Assembly (NCBI GenBank): GCA_003725745.1
Contig: RHDP01000001.1
Location: 186,001-250,000, forward strand
Direction: 5' to 3'
Length of the DNA stretch: 64,000 nt
Source of the DNA: Streptomyces sp. I6
GTDB lineage: Bacteria; Actinomycetota; Actinomycetes; Streptomycetales; Streptomycetaceae
Shown: in pieces, positions 9,763 to 18,917 of the stretch
Layout: each line of letters starts with the position of its first letter
How positions within the stretch are numbered: position 1 is the stretch's first letter
Made by a program: the position numbers and the translations under genes
Notes under the pieces: model-generated
The model's input: only the letters and a program-made list of their open reading frames with translations
Databases searched by the model: none
What the model was told of the DNA's origin: nothing

Positions 9763-10531
9763 CGGTGGTCGGGGACGTCCCGGCGGGCCTGCCCGGCTTC
9801 GCCCTGCCGGACCCCGGCGCACTCCCCCGGCTGCTGCTGCCTGCCGTGGGGTGCTGCTCGTCGGCTACAGCGACTTCATCCTCACGGCCCGGGCGTTCGC
9901 CACCGACGAGGACGAACCGCGTCCGGAGCCCAACCAGGGTTACCGGCGGCTGGCGTTCTTCCGCCGCCGGGAGCTGCTGCTCGCCCTCGGCTGCCTCGCC
10001 GGGGTGCTCGTCCTGGACATCCTGTACGGCGTGCTGCTGGCCGTGGCCCTGTCGGTGGCCGAGCTGCTGAGCCGGGTGGCCCGCCCGCACGACGCCGTCC
10101 CGGGCCTGGTGCCGGGTATGGCGGGGATGCACGGTGTGGACGGCTACGCGGAGGCCCGGGTCGTCCCGGGACTGCCGGTCTACCGCTACGACTCACCCGT
10201 GTTCTTCGCGAACGCGGAGGACTTCCGCCGCCGCGCGCTGGCCGCGGTGGACGAACAAGAGACCCCCGTGCGGTGGTTCGTGCTCGACACCGAGGCGAAT
10301 GTGACGGTCGACATCACGGCCCTGGACTCGGTGGACGCCGTCCACGCGGAACTGACCGCCCGCGGCGTCGTCTTCGCCCTGGCACGCGTCAAGCAGGACC
10401 TGCGCACGGAGCCGGACGGCTACGGGCTGACCGCGTCGGTCGGCGGGGAACGGATCCTCCCCACGCTGCCGACCGCCGTGGAGGGGTACCGGTCCTGGGT
10501 GCGTGACCACGGGGGCCGCTCGGAGCGGTAG
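9763..10531 (+). pseudogene. SulP-type anion transporter remnant with STAS domain
   Basis: Pieces of a SulP (SLC26-like) permease. VVGDVPAGLPGFALPDP and LLLPAVG are read in one frame; after the four-G run 9848-9851, LLVGYSDFILTARAFA continues in the next frame. The text then jumps from EDEPRPEPNQ straight to GYRRLAFFRRRELLLALG. An intact SulP has roughly 100 more residues here (several membrane helices), and the first ~240 residues are absent altogether. The C-terminal part is well kept, including ARPHDAV, YRYDSPVFFANAEDFRRRAL and the STAS domain up to ALARVKQDL. The missing base could be sequencing error, but the internal deletion and missing N-terminus cannot, so this is a true pseudogene. 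Confidence 0.82.
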
Positions 10532-10651
10532 CGGCGGGATGTGACGGGAGGCGCCGGGAGACGACGGGAATGAGGGGCGGCAACCACGGCAGGCGGGGGA
10601 CGGCGCCGGAGTGCCCGGCGATCATGCTCGACACGCCCGCCGCGGCGGTGT

Positions 10652-11829
10652 TCAGCGCCGTACCCGGGCATCCCGAGGCCGATCCAGGAGATGATCTCGC
10701 GCTGGATCTCGTTGTTGCCGCCGCCGAAGGTGAAGATCACGGCGGACCGGTAGCCGCGCTCCAGCTCACCGTGGAGCACGGCCCCGGCCGAGCCCTCCTT
10801 GAGCGGGCCCGCCGCCCCGACGACCTCCATCAGCCACGCGTAGGCGTCACGGCGGGCCTCGGACCCGTACACCTTCACGGCCGAGGCGTCCTGCGGGGTG
10901 AGCGTGCCGTCCTGTACCTCGCCCACCATCCGCCAGTTGAGCAGTTTCATCGCGTCGAGCCGGGTGTGCGCACGGGCGAGGCGCCCCCGCACCCAGCCGA
11001 GGTCGATGACGCGCCGGCCGTCGGCGAGCTTGGTCCCCGCCGCCCAGCGCTGGACGTCGTGGAGGGCGCGCACGGCCATGGTGCCGTGTGCGGCGAGAGT
11101 GACGCGCTCGTGGTTGAGTTGATTGGTGATCAGCCGCCACCCCCGGTTCTCCTCGCCCACGCGGCGGGACACCGGCACGCGGACGTTCTCGTAGTAGCCG
11201 ACCGTGGTGTCGTGGGAGGCGAGGGTGTTGATCACCGTGAAGGAGTACCCCGGGTCGGACGTCGGCACGAGCAGCATGGTGATGCCCTTGTGCGGCGGGG
11301 CGTCCGGGTCGGTGCGGACGGCGAGCCACACCCAGTCGGCGGTGTCGCCGTTGGTGGTCCAGATCTTCTGGCCGCTGACGACGTAGGAGTCGCCGTCGCG
11401 TACGGCACGGGTCCTGAGCGCGGCGAGATCGGTGCCGGCGCCCGGCTCGCTGTAGCCGATCGCGACATCGATCTCGCCGGACAGGATCCGGGGCAGGAAG
11501 TACGCCTTCTGCTCGTCGGTGCCGTACTGCATGATCGTCGGGCCGACGGTGTTCAGCGCCATGAGCGGGAGCGGCACACCCGCCTGCGCCGCCTCGTCGA
11601 AGAAGATGAACTGCTCCATCGGCGTCAGCCCGCGCCCGCCGTACTCCTGCGGCCAGCCGACACCCAGCCAGCCGTCGGCACCGAGCCGGCGGATCGTCTC
11701 CCGGTAGAAGCGCTTCCGCTCCGTGTGGTCCACGTGGCGGGCGTAGGCGTTGTCGGGGACGAGTCCGGCGAAGTAGGCACGCAACTCTGCGCGCAACCGC
11801 CTCTGTGCCGGTGTGTACTCCAGGTGCAC
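10652..11829 (-). CDS. acyl-CoA dehydrogenase (frame break at the very end)
   Basis: About 392 residues; flavoenzyme for alpha,beta-dehydrogenation of acyl-CoA thioesters. Motifs in order: GWPQEYGGRGLTP, AIGYSEPGAGTDLAALRTRA, GQKIWTTNGDTADWVWLAVR (flavin and substrate contacts), NHERVTLAAHGTM, and C-terminal FTFGGGNNEIQREIISWIGLGMP. The sequence resembles the FadE-like dehydrogenases that actinobacteria use for sterol or branched acyl-CoA. The normal ending RVRR-stop is reached at 10652-10654 only if one base is added in the ggg at 10666-10668; as written the frame runs on uselessly. The start is GTG 11829 with GGAGGGACC just upstream. Divergent from the beta-propeller gene. Confidence 0.9.
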
Positions 11830-12129
11830 GGTCCCTCCAGGCGTCTCGTGCCGGCGTGCGTCCCCGCGGCGGCACAGAGTAGAACGCGTTACAGGAATTC
11901 GGAAGAGACATGCGGGGCCCGGATCGCCGGAGCGGCCCCATCCCGCCCCTCCGCCGGGCCCCGGCTCCACCCCGGCCCCGCTGCCGGACCCACTGCCGGC
12001 AGCCCGTCCCCCGGGCCCCCTTTCCGGCGAGTGGCTGAAACTCCATCAGAATCCGCTCGTGGCAAGGTGTTTCCTCAGAATCCGCTGGTCATCCTCTAGG
12101 GAACGGTCCGCATCCCCTGGGAGGCTCGC
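11830..12129. other. divergent promoter region
   Basis: 300 bp between the divergent acyl-CoA dehydrogenase and beta-propeller genes. No coding frame is convincing. It includes a relatively AT-rich segment (gtagaacgcgttacaggaat near 11879-11898) suitable for promoters; no confident -35/-10 pair was identified. Confidence 0.4.
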
Positions 12130-14214
12130 ATGGAACGCAGACGGTTACTGCATGCCGGAGCCGGGCTCGTCGCGGCGTCCGCGGTGGGGCCCGTACTCAC
12201 CCCGGCCACGGCTCTCGCCCGCACGGCCCGAGGAACCGGCGCCCCCGTCGCACCGGCGGGCGGAGCGGCCGCGGCCGGTACCGCCGGCCGCTGCTCGGGT
12301 CCGGCGGTCTCGGCGCACGGCATAGCGACGTACACCGCGGCGATCGTCGGGATGACCGTCCTGGGCGGTCACGCCTATGTGGTGGCACGCGGTCAGAACC
12401 CGCCGCTTCTGGGCGAGATCGATCTCGGATCGGGGAGGCTCACCAGGACCGTACGGCTCACGCGCGGCGAGGGCGGCTGGGCGGCGACCGTCTCCGGCGG
12501 GCAGGTGTACGTGGGCACATACCCCGTCCCGGACCTCTACCGCTTCGACCCGGCGACCGGTGCGGTGACCCGGCTCGGCACCATCGGGCCGTCGGGCGGT
12601 TTCGTCTGGTGCCTGACCACCGCACCGGACGGAACGGTGTACGCGGGCACCTATCCGCGCGGCGAGGTCTGGGAGTACTCGCCGGCGACCGGTGTGCTGC
12701 GCAACCTGGGTGTCGCGATGCCCGGCGAGCAGTACGTGCGCGCGATCGCCGCCGACGACCGCCATGTCTACGCGGGCACCCTCCCGCGCGGCCACATCGT
12801 CGCCTACGACCGCGCCACCGGCGCGAAGGGATCCATCACACCGGCACCGTACGGCGGGGCCGCGTGCCTACTCGCCCGGGGTGGACGGGTGGTCGGCGGG
12901 TTCGGCAGGTCCATCGTGGACCTGGCGCCCGACGGGAGCGACGCGCGGGTCATCCCGATACCGGCCGCGGAGCGTCTCGTCGACGCGATCACCTCGGCCG
13001 GCGACGGCACGGTGTACTGCGTCGGACGGCCGACGGGCACCGTCTACCGGCGCGACGGCGACGCCCTCGTGCCGGTCGCCGCGCCCACGCCGCTGGACGA
13101 GCACCGGGCGCTCTTCCCGCTCCCGGACGGCAGGCTGCTGGGCGGGGCGGGCAGCGGCCGGGTGTGGTGGCTCGACCCGGACGGCGGCGGGTCGACCACG
13201 CTGGAACTGATCGACACGGCCATGGCGGGCCCGGACCCGGTGCAGTCCCTGACCCTGGGCCCGCGCGGGACCGTCCACGTCGGCGGCCACTTCTCCATCA
13301 CGACCCACCGGCCCGCCCAGGGCACCAGCCGGCGGATCCCGGTGTCCGGCGAACCGAAGCAGCTGCGCACGGCCGGCGACCGCGTCTACGCGGCGCTCTA
13401 TCCGAGCACGGAGGTGCTGGAGCTCGACCCGGACCGCGGCGAGGTCCGGTCGCTCGGGTTCATCGACAACGACCAGCAGCGGCCGACGGACATGCTGTAC
13501 GCACGGGCGATCGACCGGTTCCTCATCGCGTCCGCCCCGCCGGCCGGACGGCTCAAGGGCGCACTGACTCTGGCGGACCGGACGCGACGGCGGCTGACGG
13601 TGTACCACGACGTGATCACGGACCAGAGCGTGATGTCCCTGGCCCTGGACGACCGGCTGAGCAGCGGCATCGTGTACCTCGCCGGTGACACCTGGGGCGG
13701 CGGCAGCGTGACCCCGGCCCGGCCGAGCGCGACGGTCGTCGCCTTCGACCTGTGCCGCCGCAAGGTGCTGTGGGAGGTCGCGCCGATAGAGGGGTACGCG
13801 AGCCTGCAGCACATCGAGGTGCTCGACGGGGTGCTGTACGGCGTCTACAAGCGGCTGGCGGGCACCTGGTTCGCCATGGACCTGGAGACCCGCACGGTGC
13901 TGCGGTCGGGGAGGCTGCCGAGCTACGGCGAGCTGACCGTGCACCGCGGGCAGGTGTTCGCCTCCGTCTTCGGCGGGCTGGTGTACCGGATCGGGCCGGA
14001 TCTCGACGAGGCCCGGCCGGTGCTGTCCGGTCTCGGCGACGGCTGGTACAACCCCCCGCAGCTCGCCTGGGAGCGGTGGTCGTCGTGGCACGCCTGGGGC
14101 GTCGCGGGCAGGGAGCTGGCGCGGCTCCGCCTCGACCCGGAGTGCGTCTCCGCGAACCGGGCCGGAACCACCCCGCCGGACGAGGCGGTCCTGGAGTCGC
14201 TGCTGGCTAACTGA
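12130..14214 (+). CDS. Tat-exported beta-propeller protein
   Basis: 694 residues. The N-terminus MERRRLLHAGAGLVAASAVG is a twin-arginine signal (RRRLL followed by a hydrophobic stretch, then ATALARTARG as a likely cleavage area). The rest is a repeated YWTD/PQQ-like propeller, with recurring short strands such as VYVGTYPVPDLYRFDPATG, VYAGTYPRGEVWEYSPATG and VYAGTLPRGHIVAYDRATG roughly every 45-50 residues. No catalytic motif is recognised, so binding or scaffolding outside the cell is the safest role. The start at ATG 12130 has GGGAGG upstream. Tandem hairpins at 14357-14423 probably end the transcript. Confidence 0.8.
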   Translation: MERRRLLHAGAGLVAASAVGPVLTPATALARTARGTGAPVAPAGGAAAAGTAGRCSGPAVSAHGIATYTAAIVGMTVLGGHAYVVARGQNPPLLGEIDLGSGRLTRTVRLTRGEGGWAATVSGGQVYVGTYPVPDLYRFDPATGAVTRLGTIGPSGGFVWCLTTAPDGTVYAGTYPRGEVWEYSPATGVLRNLGVAMPGEQYVRAIAADDRHVYAGTLPRGHIVAYDRATGAKGSITPAPYGGAACLLARGGRVVGGFGRSIVDLAPDGSDARVIPIPAAERLVDAITSAGDGTVYCVGRPTGTVYRRDGDALVPVAAPTPLDEHRALFPLPDGRLLGGAGSGRVWWLDPDGGGSTTLELIDTAMAGPDPVQSLTLGPRGTVHVGGHFSITTHRPAQGTSRRIPVSGEPKQLRTAGDRVYAALYPSTEVLELDPDRGEVRSLGFIDNDQQRPTDMLYARAIDRFLIASAPPAGRLKGALTLADRTRRRLTVYHDVITDQSVMSLALDDRLSSGIVYLAGDTWGGGSVTPARPSATVVAFDLCRRKVLWEVAPIEGYASLQHIEVLDGVLYGVYKRLAGTWFAMDLETRTVLRSGRLPSYGELTVHRGQVFASVFGGLVYRIGPDLDEARPVLSGLGDGWYNPPQLAWERWSSWHAWGVAGRELARLRLDPECVSANRAGTTPPDEAVLESLLAN

Positions 14215-14252
14215 GACGTGGTTGCGGCGCCGGCGACAGCGGCACCGCCGGC

Positions 14253-14288
14253 GACTGCGATTTCGACTGCGACTGCGACTGCGACTGC
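14253..14288. repeat. hexanucleotide gactgc microsatellite
   Basis: One gactgc, a variant gatttc, then four exact gactgc units (14265-14288), in the spacer just after the beta-propeller gene. No coding frame uses it convincingly. Confidence 0.8.
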
Positions 14289-14356
14289 GACGACGGCATG
14301 GCGGTGGTCACGCCGGGCAGGCGGGAAGGAGAGGGACCCCCGTAGCGGCGCCGCTC

Positions 14357-14385
14357 CGGTGGCCCCGCCACGCGCGGGGCCACCG
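14357..14385 (+). terminator. strong hairpin, 12-bp perfect stem
   Basis: Arms cggtggccccgc and gcggggccaccg with a 5-base loop. It lacks a U-tract, as is usual for Streptomyces. First of two hairpins downstream of the beta-propeller gene. Confidence 0.7.
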
Positions 14386-14389
14386 CCCC

Positions 14390-14423
14390 GGTCCGCCGAG
14401 GTCCGGGCGGCCCTCGGCGGACC
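14390..14423 (+). terminator. second hairpin, 12-bp perfect stem
   Basis: Arms ggtccgccgagg (14390-14401) and cctcggcggacc (14412-14423) with a 10-base loop. With the preceding hairpin it forms a tandem terminator ahead of the hydrogenase-protease gene. Confidence 0.65.
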
Positions 14424-14450
14424 GGACGGGGCGGTCTGGTTCCGCCAATG

Positions 14451-14464
14451 GGGCCGTTCGGCCC
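14451..14464. promoter_or_regulatory. candidate DevR/OsdR-type box
   Basis: Perfect 5-4-5 palindrome gggcc-gttc-ggccc. It has the same spacing as the mycobacterial DosR box core (GGGAC-4-GTCCC), 56 bp before the start of the hydrogenase-maturation protease gene and 0.8 kb before a DevR-like regulator. The assignment is inference; in GC-rich DNA such palindromes also arise by chance. Confidence 0.35.
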
Positions 14465-14520
14465 ATGCGCGCCGGCCCCGGGGCAGGCCAGCGTAGTGGG
14501 AGCAGGACAGGAGCCACGCC

Positions 14521-15048
14521 ATGGATCTCCGAACCCGTATCGCGCTCATCGGACTGGGCAGCGACTCCAGGCGTGACGACGGTGTGGGCCGGGCCGTCGT
14601 CGACGCACTCCGGGAACGCGCCGTCGAGCGGCCCCTCCCCCCTGAGGTCGGCCTCGAGACCTGCAACGGGCATCCCGCGCGACTGGTCGGACTCTGGCAC
14701 GACGCCGATCTGGCGGTGGTCGTGACCTGCGCGCACGCGTATCCCGGCGAGCCGGGCAGGGTCGTGCGCCGGGAGTTCGACGCGCAGGGGGTCGCCCTGC
14801 CACTACGCGGGGAGCCGCACGACCCTGTCGACGACCCGGTGCTGGCCGAGGCCGTGGAACTCTCCAGGATGCTCGGCAGGCTGCCGGGCCGGCTGGTGGT
14901 GTACGCGGTGCAGGGCGCCGACTCCTCGCTCGGCGCCGGCCTGTCCCCGACGCTGGCCGACATGGTCGAGTCCCTGGCCGACCACGTGCGGCGGGAGGCC
15001 GTCCGCGGCTGTGCCCCGTCGGTGCCCGGACGGCCCTTCCGCAGGTGA
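14521..15048 (+). CDS. hydrogenase maturation protease family protein
   Basis: 175 residues, the usual size for the HybD/HycI/HoxM endopeptidases that trim the large subunit of [NiFe]-hydrogenase after nickel insertion. The N-terminal signature is IALIGLGSDSRRDDGVGRAVV, where the family has GxGN.lr.DDGvG. Here the usual Asn is replaced (GSDS). The second ligand region is DADLAVVVTCAHAYPG, and the typical AVQGADSSLGAGLSP follows. No hydrogenase structural or hyp genes are in the window, so it may serve a distant hydrogenase or have another role. Such orphan copies occur near hypoxia genes in Streptomyces. ATG 14521 lies after ggagcaggacaggagcc. Confidence 0.82.
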   Translation: MDLRTRIALIGLGSDSRRDDGVGRAVVDALRERAVERPLPPEVGLETCNGHPARLVGLWHDADLAVVVTCAHAYPGEPGRVVRREFDAQGVALPLRGEPHDPVDDPVLAEAVELSRMLGRLPGRLVVYAVQGADSSLGAGLSPTLADMVESLADHVRREAVRGCAPSVPGRPFRR

Positions 15049-15281
15049 GCCGGGGAGCACACGCCGAGCGGCCGCGTACCCCCGGCGGGAGCCGCCGACG
15101 GCGGCCCGGCCGGGTGCCCGCCGGCCGTACGCCCGGGGTTCCGGGGACGGCATACGGAGAAGCGCGCCGCAGGACGGGGAAGAAGTGACGGCGGGGCAGA
15201 CCACCGGCGGACGGGTCCGGCCCCGTCGCCGGGTCCGCCCGTCGAGGTGACGGGGCGCGACGACAGACGTGGAGGGCTCAG

Positions 15282-15974
15282 ATGTCCGAGGCACCGGTCT
15301 TCTCCGAGGAGGCGCCCATCAGGGTGTTCGTCCTGGACGACCACGAGGTGGTCCGTCGCGGACTGCAGGACATGCTCGACGCCGAACCCGACATGGCGGT
15401 GGTCGGCGAGGCCGCGACCGCCGAACAGGCCCTCGCCCGGGGCCCGGCGCTGCGCCCCCACGTGGCGGTGCTGGACGTCCGGCTCCCCGACGGCGACGGC
15501 ATCACCGTGTGCCGTGAACTGCGCTCCCGCATCCCGGAACTCGCCTGTCTGATGCTGACGTCCTTCGACGACGAGGACGCACTGCTCGACGCGATCATGG
15601 CCGGTGCCGCGGGTTATGTGCTCAAGCAGATCAAGGGGTCCGACCTGATCTCCGCCGTGCGGACGGTCGCGACCGGGCAGTCGATGCTGGATCCCTCCAC
15701 CACGGCACGGCTGATGCACTCGCTCCGCGCCCCCGGGAACGCTCAGCCGGCCGAGGACGAGCGCCTCGCGGCGCTCTCGGAGCGGGAGCGCGAGGTGCTC
15801 GACCTGATCGGCGAGGGACTGACGAACCGCCAGATCGGCAAACGGCTCTACCTCTCGGAGAAGACGGTCAAGAACCACATCTCGCGGTTGCTGTCCAAGC
15901 TCGGCGTGGAGCGCCGCGTCCAGGCCGCCGTCATCGCCACGCAGGCCCGCGAGCACGACGGACCGCGTGGCTGA
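15282..15974 (+). CDS. NarL/LuxR-family response regulator, DevR/OsdR-like
   Basis: 230 residues. The receiver domain (13-130) has acidic pocket DD19-20 and phospho-acceptor D65 in VAVLDVRLPDGDG. It also has the switch Thr in LMLTSFDDEDALL and Lys in GYVLKQIKGSDL, close to DosR/DevR sequences. The LuxR-type HTH (~165-225) reads LSEREREVLDLIGEGLTNRQ, with IGKRLYLSEKTVKNHISRL as the DNA-binding helix. The likely partner is the convergent GAF histidine kinase at 16183-17916. By homology it would bind palindromic boxes upstream of USP, CBS and related genes in low oxygen. The start is supported by GGAGGG shortly upstream. Confidence 0.9.
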   Translation: MSEAPVFSEEAPIRVFVLDDHEVVRRGLQDMLDAEPDMAVVGEAATAEQALARGPALRPHVAVLDVRLPDGDGITVCRELRSRIPELACLMLTSFDDEDALLDAIMAGAAGYVLKQIKGSDLISAVRTVATGQSMLDPSTTARLMHSLRAPGNAQPAEDERLAALSEREREVLDLIGEGLTNRQIGKRLYLSEKTVKNHISRLLSKLGVERRVQAAVIATQAREHDGPRG

Positions 15975-16030
15975 GCCACCCACGGTCACCGGCGGGTCGG
16001 GGCGGCTCGCCCTCCGGACCGCCGGCTCCC

Positions 16031-16160
16031 TCTCCGCGCCGTCCGCCCCGGCTCACCCTCCGGGCGGTCGGCCCGGTTCCCGACCGTCGGCTCACCCTCC
16101 GAACCGTCCGCCCCGGCTCCCGACCGTCGGCTCACCCTCCGGGCGGTCGGCCCGCCTCCC
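16031..16160. repeat. three imperfect ~40-bp tandem repeats between convergent genes
   Basis: The landmark ctcaccctcc recurs at 16052, 16091 and 16131 (spacing 39-40 bp), each copy flanked by variants of cgggcggtcggcccgg or cccgaccgtcgg. The array lies between the 3' ends of the response regulator and the kinase and can form GC hairpins on both strands, so it may act as a bidirectional terminator. Confidence 0.7.
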
Positions 16161-16182
16161 GGGCGGCGGTCGGCTCGCGCCC

Positions 16183-17916
16183 TCAGCCGTTCCCGGGCAG
16201 CGGTACGGACCAGACCAGCCGGGTGCCGCCGGCGGTGCCGCGGGTGGTGACGAGTTCGCCGGACAGCCTCTCGGCGCGTTCGGCCATGTTGCGCAGTCCG
16301 CTGCGGCGGCCGTGCGGCGGGATGCCGACGCCGTCGTCGGCCACGGTGACGGACAGCCGCCCGCCGTGCGCGGCGATGGTGACCTCCGCCTTCGACGCCC
16401 GGGCGTGGCGGGCGACGTTGGACAGGGCCTCGCCGAGCACCGCGACGGCCTCGTCGGCGACCCGGCGCGGCACCTCGGTGTCGATGAGCCCTTCCATGCG
16501 CAGGGCCGGAGCGAAGCCGAGGGCCGGAGTGGCCTGCTCGGCTGCCCGTACGGCACGCGCCCTGAGGCCCGGCAGCGCCCCGTGGGCCTCGTGTTCGCGG
16601 AGTCCGAAGATCGTCGAGCGAATGATCTTGATCGTGGAGTCCAGGTCGTCGATGGCGCGCTCCAGCCGTTCCGCGGCCACCGGATGGTCCACGAAGCGCT
16701 CGGCGCTCTGCAGCGTCATCCCCGTCGCGAACAGCCGCTGGATGGCGAGATCGTGAAGGTCCCGGGCGATGCGGTCGCGGTCGGCGAGCAGGCTCACCTG
16801 CTCGGCGTCCCGGCGCCGGTCGGCCAGTTCCATGGCGAGGGCCGCCTGCCCGGCGAACCCGGACACCGGGGCGGTCTCGGTGTCGCCGAACGGAGTACGG
16901 CCCGCGCTGCGGGCCAGTATCAGTACGCCGCGCAGTTTCTCCGGGTCGCCCACCAGTACCGCCATCGCGGGGCCGAAGCCCTTCCAGCGCTCCGGCAGGT
17001 AGGTGGCCCGGGGATCGCGGGCCACGTCGGGCGTGGTCATCAGGCCGCTCCCGCTCACCAGGGCCGCCTTGGCGAGCGTGCCCTCGCCGGGCGGCAGCAC
17101 CATGCCGAGGTGGCGATCGGCACCCTCGCCGTGCGCATGGGCGCAGCACAGGTTCCCGTCCGGCTCGGTGAGGTAGACGAGCCCGAGGTCGGCGCTGGAG
17201 ATCCGGCGTGCCCGGTCGAGCATCATCTCCAGCACCTCGGACTCCGAGGCGCCGGACAGCAGGGCGCTGGTGCACTCGGCGCTGGCGGCGAGCCACTGCT
17301 CGCGAAAGCGGGTCTCCTCGAACAGCCGGGCGTTCTCGATGGCGATCCCGGCCGCCACGGCGAGCGTCGTCAGCACCGCCTCGTCCTCGTCGTCGAAGGA
17401 GGCCCCGCTGCGCTTCTCGGTCAGATAGAGGTTGCCGAACACCTCGTCGCGGACCCTGATGGGCACACCGAGGAACGAGTGCATCGGCGGATGGTGCTCG
17501 GGAAAGCCGGAGGACGCCTCGTGATCGGCGAGTTCGGCGAGCCGCAGCGGTGCGGGATGCCGGATGAGCTCGCCGAGGAGGCCGTGTCCGGAAGGCAGGT
17601 CCCCGATCCGGCCGCGCAGTTCGTCGCTGATGCCCACGGGCAGGAAGCGCGCGAGGCTCTTGTCCTCCCCGATCACGCCGAGGGCCCCGTACTCGGCGTC
17701 GACGAGGACGACGGCCGCCTCCACGATCTCGCGGAGCACCTGCGAAAGATCCAGCCCCCGGCCCACGGAGAGGACGGCCTCCAGCAGGCCGTTGAGCCTG
17801 TCCCTGGTGCCGCGCACCTCGTCGATGCGGACCTGGAGTTCTTCGAGCAGCTCGTCCAGCCTCAGCCGTGGGACACCCGCGCTCCGGCCCCCTTCTCTCC
17901 GGACCTCGCCGCCCAT
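16183..17916 (-). CDS. GAF-domain sensor histidine kinase, DevS/OsdK-like
   Basis: 577 residues. A short N-terminal coiled segment (LDELLEELQVRIDEVRGTRD) is followed by two GAF domains (~50-200 and ~215-365), a HisKA_3 dimerisation helix with RIARDLHDLAIQRL (phospho-His), and an HATPase with NVARHARA, VADDGVGIPPHG and SGLRNMAERAERL. The first GAF domain keeps FPEHHPPMHSFLGVPIRV, close to the haem-binding region of mycobacterial DevS/DosT, so oxygen/NO/CO sensing through haem is likely but not proven. No membrane helix. The start ATG 17916 has GGAGG seven bases upstream. It is convergent with its probable partner regulator. Confidence 0.9.
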   Translation of the reverse strand: MGGEVRREGGRSAGVPRLRLDELLEELQVRIDEVRGTRDRLNGLLEAVLSVGRGLDLSQVLREIVEAAVVLVDAEYGALGVIGEDKSLARFLPVGISDELRGRIGDLPSGHGLLGELIRHPAPLRLAELADHEASSGFPEHHPPMHSFLGVPIRVRDEVFGNLYLTEKRSGASFDDEDEAVLTTLAVAAGIAIENARLFEETRFREQWLAASAECTSALLSGASESEVLEMMLDRARRISSADLGLVYLTEPDGNLCCAHAHGEGADRHLGMVLPPGEGTLAKAALVSGSGLMTTPDVARDPRATYLPERWKGFGPAMAVLVGDPEKLRGVLILARSAGRTPFGDTETAPVSGFAGQAALAMELADRRRDAEQVSLLADRDRIARDLHDLAIQRLFATGMTLQSAERFVDHPVAAERLERAIDDLDSTIKIIRSTIFGLREHEAHGALPGLRARAVRAAEQATPALGFAPALRMEGLIDTEVPRRVADEAVAVLGEALSNVARHARASKAEVTIAAHGGRLSVTVADDGVGIPPHGRRSGLRNMAERAERLSGELVTTRGTAGGTRLVWSVPLPGNG

Positions 17917-18259
17917 GACACCTCCGCCGGAGTCCGACAGCCATGCCGCGCCACGCGCCGTTGCCACGGGCCCGGCGGAGGCGAGCGGCCCGCGGGGGCC
18001 CGCTGGGGCCGGGCCCTGGGCCGCTTCTCCCGCCTGCCTCCCGGCGCACACGGAAGGCGGAAAGGGCCCATCCACTTCTCGTGGATCCTGATTGCGCGGT
18101 GAACGTTCCGACCGTTTCTCCGCGTCCTCTGTAAAAGCCCTTTCCGTCACCTCCATGGAATCACCGGGCGACGGGTACCGCCAGGGCACACCCGGTCAGG
18201 ACACCGGGAGGACCGGAGGAACCGGCACCCGCACCGGCACCCGCACCGGCCTGCGGGAC

Positions 18260-18550
18260 CTAGGCCGACGGCCAGCCGTAAGGCGCCGGGACCGTGTTCC
18301 CGGATCCGGCGCCCACCGCCTCCAGGTCCTGGTCCGCCACCCGCATCAACTGGCGGGCGAGGTCGCTCATGGCCCGGCTCGCCGCGAGTTCGTCGCCGAT
18401 CTCGGGGACGTCCACGTCCTGCGGATTGCAGCGTGCCGTCCCCCGGCCGGTGAGCTTCGCCGTGCCGGTGTCCAGCACCATCCTGGCCCTGGTCGTGCCG
18501 TCCTCCTCGGACAGGTACATGCGGACCTTCCATTCCAGCGTCCGTGTCAT
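18260..18550 (-). CDS. DUF1876 domain-containing protein
   Basis: 96 residues. The N-terminus MTRTLEWKVRMYLSEEDGTT and the central stretch LTGRGTARCNPQDVDVPEIG, followed by SRAMSDLARQLM, match the small DUF1876 family (dsRBD-like fold, unknown function), common in Streptomyces stress clusters. The ribosome site GAGGAGG lies eight bases before ATG 18550. It stands between the DevS-like kinase and a divergent exporter, so membership of the hypoxia regulon is plausible. Confidence 0.85.
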   Translation of the reverse strand: MTRTLEWKVRMYLSEEDGTTRARMVLDTGTAKLTGRGTARCNPQDVDVPEIGDELAASRAMSDLARQLMRVADQDLEAVGAGSGNTVPAPYGWPSA

Positions 18551-18709
18551 CGCGTGCCTCCTCGCCCGCGTACGGGCCGGCCGCACCGCCGTTACCGCCC
18601 GCCCCCGGTGCCGCGGTACCGGGGGGGTCGACGTCGCCGTCGTCCGAGTGCCGGCCCGGGTTCCAGGATCCCCCGCGCGCGGGCTCCCGCGCGACCGTGC
18701 GGCGGGACG

Positions 18710-18757
18710 ACGACGGGACGACGGGACGACGGGACGACGGGACGACGGGACGACGGG
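18710..18757. repeat. 8-bp minisatellite acgacggg, six exact copies
   Basis: Six head-to-tail acgacggg units, with degenerate extensions to about 18805. The period is not a multiple of three, so it is non-coding. It lies 160-210 bp upstream of the DHA2 exporter start, where copy-number change could alter promoter spacing. Confidence 0.85.
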
Positions 18758-18917
18758 AGGCAGAACGGTGGACGACGGAACGACGGGACGGCTGGACGGC
18801 GGGGCAGTCGGGCAAGGTCCCTGCCGGGACAGGCGCCACCCGAGGTCGCGCACCTCCACCGCGGCTGGGACGCTGAGCTGGACGCTCCCTCTCGTGCCGA
18901 CTGCCGGAGGTGCGCCC

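Noticed and set aside
16031..16160. CRISPR-like array
   Set aside because: Only three imperfect repeats with no unique spacers of constant length and no cas genes.
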